Program-made: the position numbers and the translations under genes
Assembly (NCBI GenBank): GCA_945859605.1
Contig: OX243814.1
Location: forward strand, 33,253,975-33,317,974
Direction of reading: 5' to 3'
DNA: 64,000 nucleotides
DNA from: Lumbricus rubellus
Lineage: Eukaryota > Annelida > Clitellata > Crassiclitellata > Lumbricidae
Notes under the pieces: model-generated
Told to the model about the DNA's origin: nothing
Seen by the model: only the letters and a program-made list of their open reading frames with translations
Databases searched by the model: none
Shown: positions 11,383 to 23,062 of the stretch, piece by piece
Position numbering within the stretch: the first letter of the stretch is position 1
How the letters are laid out: every line of letters begins with the position of its first letter

Positions 11383-12801
11383 TTAAAAATGTCTGCTGTA
11401 GTTAAGCGGAATTTCGTTCAGTTTGTGTCGCGAGACAGCGGGCGATAAGTCGAAAGACGATTCAGACCCGAAAGAACTAAGTCCCGTATCCGACTCCGCT
11501 GTGCAAGTCAAGAAAAGTCGGCTGAAATTGTGTGGACTGAAGTTGACTTGTCTCTTCTTAATCTCTTGTTCCTTATGATCACACAGGATCATTGTTGACT
11601 GATCAGTCAGAGTCTCAGGATAGTCGTATTCGTCGACAGTTCTCCTATCTGTAGTCACAAATTTATAGAGATCATATTTGTCAAGTTGCTGCTGAAGTCT
11701 GTCTAATTGCAACCGTTTGCACTGAATTTCACGATCGTAAAAATCAATCTGACAGGACATTTCGACAAGCTGACGATTGAAATTGCCGCTAACTGCTTCC
11801 AGCTCCGAAAGCTTGTGACGCAATTCTTCCACTTCCTCTAAATCACTGTTGGAAATGGATCGTCTGCTTGTCGACTGTTGGCGGGATTTGACAAATTCGC
11901 TCACTTCCGTTGAAGTATATTTATCGACTGCCCTTACACAATTGACTTCCTCTACAGATGTGGCGTCTTGATCTCTGTTCGGTGTGGAATTGATTTGCTC
12001 GGAAACTGCGTCTATGTCGTCGTTGCCAAACGTTTCCATGTACGCTCTCTGGATGTAGTTGTCGCCGTCCTCCGAAACCCTCAGAGAATGAGTCCTCGTT
12101 TCGTAGCTTTCGATCTGGTGCTCACACTGTTCCAATCTTCTAGACTGGTTCCTGAGGATCTCATCCTGCGTCGCTAGCAAACGCTGCAGGTTCTGGAACT
12201 TATTCGTCCAGTTTGCCTCAGACGTGGTCATTCTACGACTATTTACTTTTTGGTCGCAAGGAAAATCCAGGTTAGATGTAAATTCTTGTGCAGCTGGTAA
12301 AATCTTACCGTAATAATTATTGGCGTCTTCGCAACAAGGCAAACTTGTCGGAAATCCTGAATCAGTATAGCACGGGGATTCTTGACTTTGCACGCCATGG
12401 TAGTAATACTGTAAGTCATGACTGGATAAGTTCAGATTACATTGCGACTTATGACTTCGCTGGAAATCCGTGTTGCGCGGTAAATCCATGTTACGTGATG
12501 AATCCCTGTTACGTGGTAATTCCATATTACATTGTAAATTAATTGTTCTCTTTAAATTGTGACATGGCATTCCAGGTTGATGTGACATCCCTCGGTGAAG
12601 TAACTCAGTCCCTGGAAGACGAGGAGGGTTTTCCATATGATACGGAAAGTTCTCCAGATGGTGAGGCATTCAGTTGGCTTCTCCAAACGAAGATGGACCA
12701 GATGGTAATAGTCCTGAAATTGGGAATCGTTCTGTGGAGATGGGATCAGTTCTTGTGACCTCGGCGACGTTGGACCGAGTTTTATGTAGCACGGTTGTCA
12801 T
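11383..12801 (-). CDS. coiled-coil protein, large terminal exon, with an in-frame TGA
   Basis: The frame from ATG 12669 to the stop at 11383-11385 gives 428 residues. Residues about 1-150 are low-complexity and rich in Asn, Arg, His and Pro. Two heptad-rich segments follow: about 155-195 (LQRLLATQDEILRNQSRRLE) and about 275-340 (LEEVEELRHKLSELE, LDRLQQQLDKYDLY). The C terminus contains SDTGLSSFGSESSF. The coiled coils plus the SDTGLSS box recall N-terminal RASSF proteins (RASSF9/10), but no Ras-association domain is seen, so this is a weak suggestion. The same frame is open upstream from 12801, where an acceptor-like TGTTTACAG precedes an ATG, except for one TGA at 12670-12672 that abuts ATG 12669. 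Either translation starts at 12669 or the TGA is a mutation, error or readthrough site. Confidence 0.6.
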
Positions 12802-13156
12802 CTGTAAACACGCGACTGGTGATGCGCCTCAATGCGCGAGTTGTGTCTTGCTCCACAGGCAACCGTTTTGAATCAAGCTCTGGGCAGAACAAACAGATAT
12901 TATTAGTCAGCAAATCAGTGGTACATCTCCATTATATACAGGGCTTAAAGGTCATGGACGGCGTTCTGGCACTTATTTTCAAATCTCTATGCCGTCCTGA
13001 CACTTATTTGGCCAGCACATCTAGAAATGTAAGGGCCGTCCTGGCACTTCATTTGGAAAGGCAAGTGGTGTTAAGGCATTTCTTTTTTTACACTTTTAGC
13101 ACTGATTATATATAAGAATAGCATTGCCAACCCTTGTCCTAAACTGCCCAGCTGTT

Positions 13157-13213
13157 CGTACTTTGGCAGTGTCAGTCCCAGGCCCGGGAAAAGGATGAGG
13201 GCGACACTAATCA
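13157..13213 (-). repeat. copy of a recurrent ~50-bp module
   Basis: Reverse complement reads ATTAGTGTCGCCCTCATCC then a TGGGACTGACACTGCC block. The same module occurs at about 20217-20268 (+), 20955-21019 (-) and 22702-22755 (+). Confidence 0.65.
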
Positions 13214-13535
13214 TCCTTGTGACAGTTTCGTTGAACAGCAACGAGCACCGCTGTCGTATTTACATTATCTATGTTTATACTATAACAACTTTTAGAATTA
13301 ATGAACATAAAAATGGTTTAAAAGATATATTCTGTGTCTTCTATTCATAGTGTATCGTCATTTCGCTTATGCTACACATAGTATTACGATCAGTCAGATA
13401 CTGGTTTATGTGGAGCTAGTCCATCGCATCATGTTGTGGTGTTATTTCTATTCATAGTTTATCATCATTGTTGTCGTTGTATAAAAGCACACTGACTATA
13501 GGCCTATACTATAATGGGTCATAATATCTTATTCT

Positions 13536-14661
13536 CAGTGGCGTAGCAATAGGGCGTGCAACCTGTGCAGTGCACGAGGGCCCCCGGCTGTCAGGGGCCC
13601 CCCGGGGTCAGAGTCAATTTTGAACTTTAAGGATATTCAGAATGTATTCAAACCTACATCTACAGCGTACACACCCAGTAATTTTGTGGGTTTCAGCCGA
13701 AATGTCCAGGATTAGTCATAGGCTACCTTTAAATATATTTACTCTTTGCAGTCTTTGGCCGGAAGTATAGCCTATAGTTGTGCTCATAGATGTAAAAAAA
13801 ACGATGGAAACAGAATAAAAACGGAAAAAACGTCGTTTTATTCAAAATAATAAAAAACGACAAAAAACGATAAAAAACGGAAACGGAAATTAATTTGACT
13901 TTGCTACATCTAAAACCGCATTTTAACCATTGAAACCTTGATTAGGAACCTACTACACGCAGGCTATCTCTTAAATGATGATGTTAAACGATGAAATAAT
14001 GACTGAATCCTTGAGAGTTGGCGGAAAATATAAGGAATATCAGAAAAAATTAAAATTAAGGAAAATAATAACAGAAAGTAAATGAATAAATAAAGTTAAA
14101 TAAAAAATAAAAAACGATAAAAAACGGTGGGAAAAATAAAAAACGAAAAAAACGACGTTTTTTGGGAGAGAATAAAAAACGAAAAAAACGTTTTTTACAA
14201 CTATGGTTGTGCTGACGTATAAACATAATTGTGTTCTGGTCTACGGCGTCTACGCAAACGCGTTCAAAATTTATTATCTTCTTAGTAAAAAGTAAAAGTT
14301 ATATAGGCTAGGATAAACTATTTAAGTAGGCCTAAGGATGATTGAGGATTAATACCTCAGGAGATGAAGCAATTTTTGTGATTACTTTTGTATGGTATTC
14401 TATCTATAGTTCAATTTTTCTCTGCTTAGGCTATGTGGAGAAGAATATGTTTCATTAGATAAATTTGTTAAAATAATAACAAAATGTTTCTAGTTTATTT
14501 TCATTTAACTTTGGTGTGAAATAGGCAATGCAAATATTTCGTAAGGGAACCAGACGTTTTGCACAGCTTTGTTGTTTGAAATCGAATCGGGTTTTAAGCA
14601 TTTAAGGGGCCCACCACCTAAGCTCTGCACAGGGGCCCCCCAAGACCTTGCTACGCCACTG
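13536..14661. mobile_element. non-autonomous hAT element (CAGTGGCGTA family)
   Basis: A 1126-bp element with ends CAGTGGCGTAGCAA and TTGCTACGCCACTG, flanked by a perfect 8-bp duplication CTTATTCT (13528-13535 and 14662-14669). Subterminal regions are rich in GGGGCCCC. No transposase is seen. A second hAT-type element is nested inside at 13785-14205. Confidence 0.92.
13785..14205. mobile_element. nested hAT-type MITE with many AAAAACG motifs
   Basis: A 421-bp element with ends CATAGATGTAAAAAAAACG and CGTTTTTTACAACTATG, and a perfect 8-bp duplication GTTGTGCT (13777-13784 and 14206-14213). Both subterminal regions carry many copies of AAAAAACG or its complement, as transposase-binding arrays often do. 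It inserted into the outer hAT element after that one had landed. Confidence 0.9.
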
Positions 14662-14796
14662 CTTATTCTGTAAATAATTGTGACAATATTCCAGGCTCTA
14701 TATCAATAGACCAAAGAGATCCCAGTCAGCTATCCATGTGTCGAATTTTAGCCCAAAAACAGAGACTCACTCTCAGCGCAAGATTTTTCCACTCAC

Positions 14797-14928
14797 TGGT
14801 GGAAGAATCTTGGTCTCGACGTTTGTATTCCACTGATCTCTCCACCACTCAATCGGTTCCACATCGCTGACCGTCACGCTCTGGTTGCGCTCTTTGCTGT
14901 AGCGCCACTGCCTCGCTGGTAATTCCGA
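14797..14928 (-). CDS. candidate internal exon of the coiled-coil gene
   Basis: 132 bp, 44 codons, open in one frame (SELPARQWRYSK..., ending KILPP). It is bounded by a strong acceptor (TTTTCCTCTCATGCAG) and a consensus donor GTGAGT (14796-14791). Phase 0 at both ends joins cleanly to the candidate start exon at 18570-18581 and to an acceptor at 12802. No domain is recognised. The W-rich segment IEWWRDQWN and balanced composition argue for real coding sequence; membership in the downstream gene is inference from phase and strand. Confidence 0.5.
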
Positions 14929-15088
14929 CTGCATGAGAGGAAAACACACGGTCGTTAACTATTAATTAAATCGCAGACTAGAGCAGACCAACGCGTAGGG
15001 CTCGATTACAAGACTATAGGCTAAGTAGACCTACATGTATATTGTAGCGCCCCGCTATTGCAATGTCGTAAAGGTGCATACGTATTCG

Positions 15089-15255
15089 CAGTGTTTAATC
15101 TAGGCATCTGGGGGTGGGAGTTCCTGCCCATGAATGACATTTTCCTTTCCAGGAAAATCTAGGTGTTATTTAAATTGTGCATACGTAATATTTCCCAAAA
15201 TCTTCCGTTTGCTTCCCCCCCCCCCATTCATAGAAACCTGAATCCCCTTCAGAGA
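15089..15255. mobile_element. truncated hAT copy of the CAGTGTTTAATCTAG family
   Basis: Begins CAGTGTTTAATCTAGGCATC and later shows the C-run plus AGAAACCTGAAT stretch also found near the right end of the complete element at 41329-43218. The right terminus and any target duplication are missing. Confidence 0.65.
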
Positions 15256-15426
15256 GTGAACAATAAACACGGACACAGATCGAGGATGTATAAATAATTT
15301 TTTATTAGACTGACCGCAGGTGTAATCTGCTTTTCGGATTTGGTTTTATGGCGTCATTGGTTTACCTATACCTACCTCCAATACGACTCAGGGTTAATGA
15401 AGCGTAGCGAGAGGCTACTAATAAAC

Positions 15427-16286
15427 GCATTTTCGCCGATCCCAGGTGACTTTAGCAATATGGACTGATATCGCTTGTGTGATTGGTCCAAATCCGGAGC
15501 AACCTCATTAGCGACGCAAAAGGACAATATATCTAGGAGTCAACACAGCAATGATTACCACTGAAAAGGGCAGTAGATGAAAGAGTCAACGTCGCCTTGA
15601 CGAAATATACGCCGAAAAAAGTAAGTTTTGAAGTTATTGAAGTTGAAATTGATAAACAGCGACTATTGAAAGCATGTTTTTGAAAATAAGGCCGCGAATG
15701 TCATGCAATGAATAATAATTGATTATTATTATTATTGGCAAACTATAGTATCGGCGACTGATTGACGACTATAACCCTAAACCTATAAGACTAACCGAAA
15801 CCCTAAACCTAACCCTAACCGACCCTCACGACGCCTAACCTGACCCTAACCGACCCTCACGACGGGTAACCTGACCTAACCGACCCTCACCACGCTTAAC
15901 CTGACCTAACCGACCCTCACGACGCCAAACCTGACCCTAAACGACGCCACACCTGACCGTAAGCGACATTCGGTCTCGATACTACAGTTTTGCCGAATAA
16001 TTTAGACCAATTCGACGATAGATAACCTAGGTACATTACCTTCCGTATTTTAGACGTTCGTGTGCTGCTTCCATGACATATTTACGACAAACTGACATTT
16101 TATTGCCTAAATTACTTCAAAAGTAGGCGGACACGTGTGTGCCGAACGAAATCAACAATCCCTGAAAGACGGACGAGAGGCGTGGTCAGTCTATTTTTAC
16201 ATTGACCCATATACAGCAAATTAGGAGGCGAAGTTTTACATGGCTCCGCCTTTTTTGCTAAAGTCACCTGGGATCGGAGAAAATGC
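15427..16286. mobile_element. TIR element with 9-bp target duplication (Mutator-like)
   Basis: An 860-bp element whose ends are inverted repeats of about 33 bp. The left starts GCATTTTCGCCGATCCCAGG and the right ends GGATCGGAGAAAATGC. It is flanked by a perfect 9-bp duplication CTAATAAAC (15418-15426 and 16287-16295). A 9-bp duplication is typical of Mutator-like elements, so that class is favoured. No transposase is seen; the interior carries a telomere-like minisatellite. Confidence 0.85.
15770..15965 (+). repeat. degenerate CCCTAA-containing minisatellite
   Basis: Starts with interspersed CCCTAAACC and CCCTAACC units, then four or five longer degenerate units of about 35 bp built from GACCCTCACGACG and CCTAACCTGACC. 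The CCCTAA core is the complement of the animal telomere repeat TTAGGG. Confidence 0.85.
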
Positions 16287-16295
16287 CTAATAAAC

Positions 16296-18023
16296 GGGCA
16301 ATTACAGACCCTGCGTGGATCGGCTTGCCGTAATGAATCGTTCCTGTGGGACGACACCCGACCAGATGGAAAGTGGTCCCCTCGGGTAGGTATGTGTGGA
16401 TTGATCTTGGGTATGGGGGTCTTCTGCAGTGGGGTCAATTGCCACATCAAAGAGTTGCCGTCGTCCTTTGAAGAAAGTCCTGATTAAGGACAATCTGAAC
16501 ATTTGACCCGAGTCAATGAGGGCTAAATGTATCCGATCCTTCTGGTTCTGCTATCAGCTATCATCTATAGGTAGCTAATGATTCAAGATATGCGACTTAT
16601 TGATGTTGGTCAATCTTATTCCTGGCACTCACACGCGCGCACACACACGCAGCAACTGCAGATTCCAGTATTATAAATCATTCGTTCGCTCGTCTGCATG
16701 TTTATTCATTCGTTCGTTCATTCCACGTCTTCCTTCACTCAGCTCGTCATTCAATCATTCAGTCATTCATTCAGCCAACCAACCAGTTTGCAGTCAGTCA
16801 GTTAATCACTAGATTGCGGAGGTAGGTAAACACTCTTGTCTACTAACACTGTATACATATATATGCCTCTAAAGATTCTTCTCAGACCACAATTATTATA
16901 AGACAATTATTATTTTGTATAGGCTACATCTTTTGACCGCATGAAGCAGTGAAGCACAGTCGCTACCAGCGCACACCAAGACAACCATTCTTACCACCCA
17001 ACTTGCGTTGGTTCTTATAAATTTTATCCAAAGGAATGGAGAGCAGAGGTGCTCCATACGTCTTGAAACCCATCCCAATTACACCAGCCGCACTCATGTG
17101 ACTCATCGTGACTCGTGTAACCTTTTCACATTAATACCAACCACACTCAGTTAAAATTATTCCGTAGCTTTGCATCGTCGCATCCACAATTCCACATCAA
17201 TGAATGTTTTTAACCTATAATACTGTAGCTTATATAAAGTTGAAAATACATCGAAAGATGACAGTAACATCCGACGATTTTCTTTGTATTTGGGATTAAA
17301 TTCGTGTCTTTGTGTCACCTGCCTCTCAACTGTTACTGCTCGTTTAAAGACAGACGAAGATCATAAACCGATGCAGCAGGTGCTTTTGTTTGCAGAACGG
17401 CTATACGGTTAGACAACAGTCGTCTGTGCATCGCAAACACTGCAGTCTCTTCGTCTCTTCTTTCTTAAGACGCCTTTTATGAGCCATGCATGGTTCTCGA
17501 AGTTTACATTAGACAGTTTGTTCTAAAGGGGTCAAATGTCGAGATAACAAAGCTAACAAAGCGATTTTTAATTCTCAAATTATTCTTTGAGTTTTATCTC
17601 TCGATCGATCGATCACCAGAAAGAACAAAAGAAATCACAGGAAACAATGATCGGCGCAGCGCTTCTTATAATACTAGGCCTACACATAGTAACATAGAAC
17701 TGTATCGAAGCGTAAAACGTAATTGATTACCATTAGCCTACTTTAGGCCTATAGACTTACGCATCGCAATTTGCATTGCCATTTGCAATTCCCACGTGGA
17801 AGGACCGCCAAACTCTAGGCTATTCGAATTAAAAGTGACATAACACAATATATATACAGTTTATATACGTAGGCCTATATATAGTTTCGAACAACAGATA
17901 TTATATTACATTGATGTAGTTTATGGCGTTAATTGGGCTACAATTCAATCCAATCTATTAGTCGACCCTATAATCTAATCAAACGACATCGATACTTTCA
18001 TTTATATGGAATGCCTTTCTGAG

Positions 18024-18060
<37 letters not shown>

Positions 18061-18569
18061 TAATATATATATGTATAATAATTAATATATATAATATATG
18101 GGCCTAAGTCTCAACAGGTCCAACATTTACATCATTAGTGTTAATTTGCATGAATTTGTTAGCTCCTACAGTCCTACTCATACATGCTGCTGTTGGGAAA
18201 AGCAGCGTAACAGGTAAATAACAGCACTCCGCTATAATATTATACACGAAGGGATAATCCAACTTAATCAAGGAATAGCAAGCGGCCGACAAAGTAAATC
18301 AATAGAACTCATTTTCAGAGGTACAACGGATACGTATCGATCAGTTCGGATCAGCGATGGCGCTTCGTAACTGTGAGTGTAAAGGACTTGCTCTGTATTC
18401 GTATAGGCCTACAGGTCTATTAGACGACACTTTAGATTTAGAGAAGCGCTTCATATAATTATTATTATTATGTGGAGTTTGAGACTAAAATGTGTTATTA
18501 TCACTTATCGGAGAATGGAAACCGCTTTTACACTAGTGAATAGTAGGCCTACTAACATTTTCAACTCAC
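16296..18569. other. no confident gene; simple repeats
   Basis: Contains an ATTC-rich tract (about 16680-16795), a GATC run near 17592-17613 and an AT run at about 18026-18055. One minus-strand open frame (16502-16302) has protein-like composition but no domain that I recognise. The rest may be intron of the minus-strand coiled-coil gene. Confidence 0.5.
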
Positions 18570-18581
18570 CTCCAAAAGCAT
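18570..18581 (-). CDS. candidate start exon (MLLE) of the coiled-coil gene
   Basis: ATG at 18581-18579 gives four codons before a consensus donor GTGAGT (18569-18564). It ends in phase 0, matching the exon at 14797-14928. A rival reading of the same exon in another frame (an ATG 24 nt earlier) ends in phase 1 and does not join. Weak because it is so short. Confidence 0.35.
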
Positions 18582-19028
18582 GCGTCAAAACGTAGCTGAG
18601 TCCAAACATCAAAACATCACTGGTCTTCTTTGAGCTCGTTATCCCATCACACACATGTAACAGGCGTGAATCTTCCGACGTGACCTTATTCTACAGCCGA
18701 GACACGCCCACTAATAACATCGCCGCAGTCCGATGTCCCTCAAAGAGAAGCCATCGTTCAAACTGACAGATGGTCAGCAAATGCGTCTTGTGTGGCGTCG
18801 TCACTGCCCTTCAGAGGGCGCCAACAGTCAGCGTGCAATCTGATACGAACCAGTCTGGCATCTCATTATTTTGTATACATACAAGCATGCATGTGTCAGC
18901 GTATGTATGTACTTGCCAATCGCTGTCAGCGCTGACTGCATAGCCATAGAGGACGACGTGTGTTACTAACTATGTTGGCTATTGTCCAGCGCTGTCACCT
19001 GGTAAGCTTATTCTCTGGCGGTCTGCTG

Positions 19029-19260
19029 CAAGGGCGGATCCAGGGGGGGGCCAATTCGGCCATGCCCCCCCCCATTTAGAAATGCCCATGTATCGTGGCC
19101 CCCCCATTTGGTTTCAATGGTATAATTTTCCCAAAAATTTGGCTGGATGACTAAAAAAAAAAGGTCATCAACTTTTTGGCGGATGCCATTTTTTCCCAAG
19201 AGCCATGGTGTCAAGAAATTTTTGGCCCCCCCCCATCCAAAGTTTCTGTATCCGCCCTTG
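19029..19260. mobile_element. hAT-type MITE
   Basis: A 232-bp element with ends CAAGGGCGGATCCAG and TATCCGCCCTTG (inverted) and a perfect 8-bp duplication GTCTGCTG (19021-19028 and 19261-19268). G- and C-runs follow the termini. Confidence 0.9.
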
Positions 19261-19532
19261 GTCTGCTGGTCCGTCTGAAGGTACAACGTATATAGCTGCT
19301 TTTCAGCTAATTCATTCAGATCACGTTCTTCGTGGATGCTATCGGGATCGGGTTACACGATTATTATAAGTGGGGTGGAGACAAGAGGCGCGTTAGTAGC
19401 CTACATACGGCAGACGGCACACAATTCTACATAAATTTAACCTTTTTATATACATCATATATATATATATATATATAATACCGGGATAGTCATTATACCC
19501 AAAATTTGCGTTCGATGTATAATTGTATACGT

Positions 19533-19735
19533 GGGACGTGGTGGTCTAGTGGTGGCGTCGTTGCCTTGGAGCCAGAAGGTCCGAGGTTCGAATCCACCTC
19601 CCCGCGTAAGGACCTTGGGCAAGTCCTTCACTCACAATTGCTCAGCGCTTCGGCGTGAAACTCCGATGCAGTGTCCGCTCTGCATCGGGAGCGCCTCTGA
19701 GTAGAGAGCTTGAAGGGGCGCTATAACAAGTGCAC
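19533..19735 (+). mobile_element. tRNA-derived SINE
   Basis: The 5' part is tRNA-like, with a TGGTCTAGTGG A-box (near 19541) and a GGTTCGAATCC B-box (about 19585-19595), so polymerase III promoter elements are present. The body contains CCTTGGGCAAGTCCTTCACTC. The 3' tail (about 19685-19730, CGGGAGCGCCTCTGAGTAG then GGGGCGCTATAA) matches the 3' tail of the LINE fragment near 47021-47063. It ends in a CATA repeat. The arms do not fold into a complete tRNA, so it is not a tRNA gene. Confidence 0.82.
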
Positions 19736-20216
19736 ATACATACATAGCCTACATACATACGTATATATAGCCTATATAACATAGGCTACATAATTTATAT
19801 TCTCAATAAGCTATGCACCAAATAAGGCTATATAGAAAAATCCTTACTATAGATCTAAATAGCATAGGCTATTAGGCTGCTGCTTTGTTTCTAATGTAAT
19901 TACAGGGATAATATTCTTGTTGTTGTCATTAATTATTAACAACGATCACGACTGCAATGATGCAACTGATAATTATGTTATTGATTGCTTTTGTTGTCGG
20001 TTTCGTGACGTTCGTAATCTGCCGATAATAAAATTTTCAGCAAAGCAGTGCACATACTTGTATACAGTAGAGTGAGTAGGCTGTCTGAACGCTGTACGCT
20101 GTACGGTCGTCGTTTGCAGCAGCTGCGCCGAGAGATTATCGAATGTCGTCACCGTGTTTTGTACCTATAGCTATAGTAGTTTCAGTTTAACGACACTATG
20201 CGATAGCAAAGTTCAT

Positions 20217-21025
20217 TAGCGTCGCCCTCCTTCTTTATCCAGGCTTGGGACTGGCACTGTCAGAGTAGATATAGAAACACTGGTATTGTGGAATCTTTGT
20301 CGCCGATTTTTACACTGACCGATGGCCAAAGGTGAGAAGGTAGGTCACTGCTGCCCCCATCCCCGCTGCCCCCCCCCCCCCATGTCGTGTGGTAGGTTCT
20401 TCCTTTGAAGTGCTCTCCCTCTTTTACGAGGAGAGGATTTCTCTCCTGCTGAGTTTGCGGTGACTGCTAATGGGGACTGAAAGGGTCTTTGTATGCATCC
20501 AAACGATTGGGTGGTAACCCGGCGGCGAAGTGAAATGGGGGAGAGGTGCGGCATTTGGACGGGGGCCAACCACGGCCATCTGCAGCTATTAGAAAAAGAG
20601 AATTTCGCCCGCAGAGTCGGTTTATGGCAACCGTCGATCCGAGTAATCTCTTCGCAATGGGTGTCTTTATAACCTCCCACCACTCTATGCAGACGCCTCT
20701 AACCTTAGTCGTGTCTTCAGCCAACCGGGGAGGGGATGAATTACTTGGGGTCGTCCAAAAGGGATGAAGGCGCTGAGGGGTGGGAGTGGAAGGCCATCAG
20801 GTAGTAGGGGGTTGCATAGCGTGCTTCATTGTTGCGCCGGGGGTCATTTTGGGTCATTTGGTGATATTGTGGAAGAGACAGATCAAAGACGATCTGAGTG
20901 AATTGCGACCGAGTGATGTTATTAATTGAAGAGGTCGTCGTTGGTAGATGTGTCTTCGCTATTGTATGTACACTGACAGTGCCAGTCCCGAGTCTGGATA
21001 AAGGAGGAGGAGGGCAACTATAGCT
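20217..21025. mobile_element. unclassified element with inverted ends
   Basis: Left end (GTCGCCCTCCTTCTTTATCC, then a TGGGACTGGCACTGTCA block) is mirrored at 20955-21019. Single copies of the end module occur at 13157-13213 and 22702-22755. Open frames inside (for example 20546-20767 plus and its minus-strand counterpart) have no recognised domain. I found no clean target duplication. Confidence 0.5.
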
Positions 21026-21029
21026 TTGC

Positions 21030-22695
21030 ATTGCTTAATTAACCAACCCTGGCCAATCTGGCGATTTTCTTATTTGAGAATGAGCATAAGCATACAAGAA
21101 AATGTAGCCTATATGGGCCTCACATAGGCCTACGGGTTTCTCCGAGAGCGAGTAATCAGTGTAGCTCTATAACACCCAGCTAGTAGCCAGAAAATCAGTC
21201 GTATAATGTGCCTAAAATACTTTTTTTCAAAACAACAAACTACACAGGTCACTATAGACACTCTGACCCGATTCTAGAAGCCGTAACAACGCCATGCAGT
21301 ACATTTCTACAGGTGCAAAATTCTTCAATTATCAATTAACATAAAAACAGGCTATCACAAGATTTACTATGGTGAGTCAAAACTGCTAATGATCCTCTTC
21401 ATAACGTTTAAAATTCAAATATTTTAAATCTAAAAGTATTTTGATCACAGATCTGAGCTGCAGTGCTCAGTTTAATTCAGACGAACATCTTTCACAGGAT
21501 GAACACAATACTCCACAAAAAGTGTAAACAATAGACGATTATTTACAAATTAATCTAATCTCCTCTAAACAACTGCAAAGCAGCAAACCTATGGTTCATG
21601 CACTGGTCGTACACTACAGGTACAGCGTTTCTTTTGACGCTTAACCTATACGTCTGGCCTGCGAAGATTTGAAAGTGACTGATTCACTGCTGCATGTAAC
21701 GATTTCGCTTTATCAACATTTTAGAAAGAAATAGTTTAGGTATCGTCAGATGCCTGTTTAAATTAGGGCCTACACATTAGGCTATATAGGGCCTACTATA
21801 ATTGCCTAAAACAATTATGCAGCTTTTGCGATGGAAACAAGACATGTGTTTCATATTTCCATTCAGGCTTATGGTTCAAACTGCATTTGAGAATGAAATC
21901 CCCCAAAACGCAGTTTTAAATGTCCGCATAATTTCTCATGATTAGAATTACGTAGATCATGAACAGGAAGTCTGCGTGATACAGCATTTATGACGATGTA
22001 CCTCAGGTGCATTCATCTTGTTGGTTTGTTATTGGCCCAATACGATGAATACGATTTTTGTAGATAAAAAAGGCGCTCAATAAAAACCACCCAGACACAA
22101 ACATAGATCACATTTTTGTCTGAGCAATTCCAGCATTTTTAAGAACTATTATTATGCAACATTTAAGCTTAGTTAGTTTCTCATTTTTTAGCATTTAGAT
22201 TTTAGACTATCCTTCCCCAAAAGCAATAGACCCATTGTGAAAATTAGCGCGTCTATACAAGATAAATTATACTGACAATGATGTGAAACTCGTCGCCTGA
22301 CATTCCAGTGTTCGCAGTGCACTCGCACTTAATAATAATTATACGCTGAAAATTACATCTGGAAAAAGATCACAGTGGTCACAACACAACTCTGATTTCA
22401 GAAGTTGGAAACTGGTGGGATTGGAGAGAAGTTTAGATTTAGTGGCCTAACCGAAAGGCCTGACGATTATATGGTTAAAAGGTTAAGAGAAAATATGATC
22501 TTTTATTCATGCGCTATATCATGGATTTCGGCTCAAAGAAATGGACGAGGGTGACTGCTACAAGGGTCATGAATGGGTTCAAAGGTCAGTTGTAGCCACT
22601 GCCCACTGGAAATCAAATAACTGGGTTACAGTAAGGAAACTTGTTTGGTTTTTAGGAATGCTGTATGTTGCTATTTAATGACACTGTGTCATATT
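21030..22695. other. no gene seen
   Basis: AT-rich DNA without long open frames or recognisable repeats; probably intergenic, downstream of the VGLUT gene. Confidence 0.55.
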
Positions 22696-22701
22696 GAGTA
22701 T

Positions 22702-22755
22702 GATTAGTGTCGCCCTCCTTCTTTATCCAGCATTGGGACTGGCACTGCCAAAGAG
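22702..22755 (+). repeat. copy of a recurrent ~50-bp module
   Basis: GTGTCGCCCTCCTTCTTTAT followed by CATTGGGACTGGCACTGCC; same module as the ends of 20217-21025. It lies about 160 bp beyond the VGLUT stop codon. Confidence 0.65.
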
Positions 22756-22912
22756 CGAGCAGTGAGACCAGTGACGAAGGAACCAATGCTGGGTTTTGTA
22801 CATTAGACATTTTGGTGAAAGGGTATGTCGTCGGACTTGAGAGAACAACCTTGAAAGTCGTTCAGAAGAAGTATGTCGCTGCTTGAGAGATCACTGCATG
22901 GTTCGATGGTCA

Positions 22913-23030
22913 TCAGGGTTCACGATCTTTGACGAATCCATTCAGATAGACATCAGTTCCTGGCAGTTGGACAGTTTCCGTCGTCGTTCGGTAGATGTCG
23001 CTGATGTCGCCCGTGGCACCATATGCGCCT

Positions 23031-23062
<32 letters not shown>

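Noticed and set aside
11383..12669. Firm RASSF9/10 assignment
   Set aside because: Coiled coils and SDTGLSS are suggestive, but no Ras-association domain was found in the window; left unnamed.
16302..16502. Minus-strand open frame as a gene
   Set aside because: Protein-like composition but short, no splice context and no recognised domain.
18560..18650. Start exon reading MFGLSYVLTHAFG
   Set aside because: In that frame the exon ends in phase 1, which gives a stop in the next exon; the MLLE frame joins cleanly.
19533..19605. tRNA gene
   Set aside because: Has pol III boxes but no complete cloverleaf, and is joined to the SINE body and LINE-type tail.
20345..20767. Overlapping open frames on both strands
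   Set aside because: They lie inside an inverted-end repeat unit; no domain recognised in either direction.
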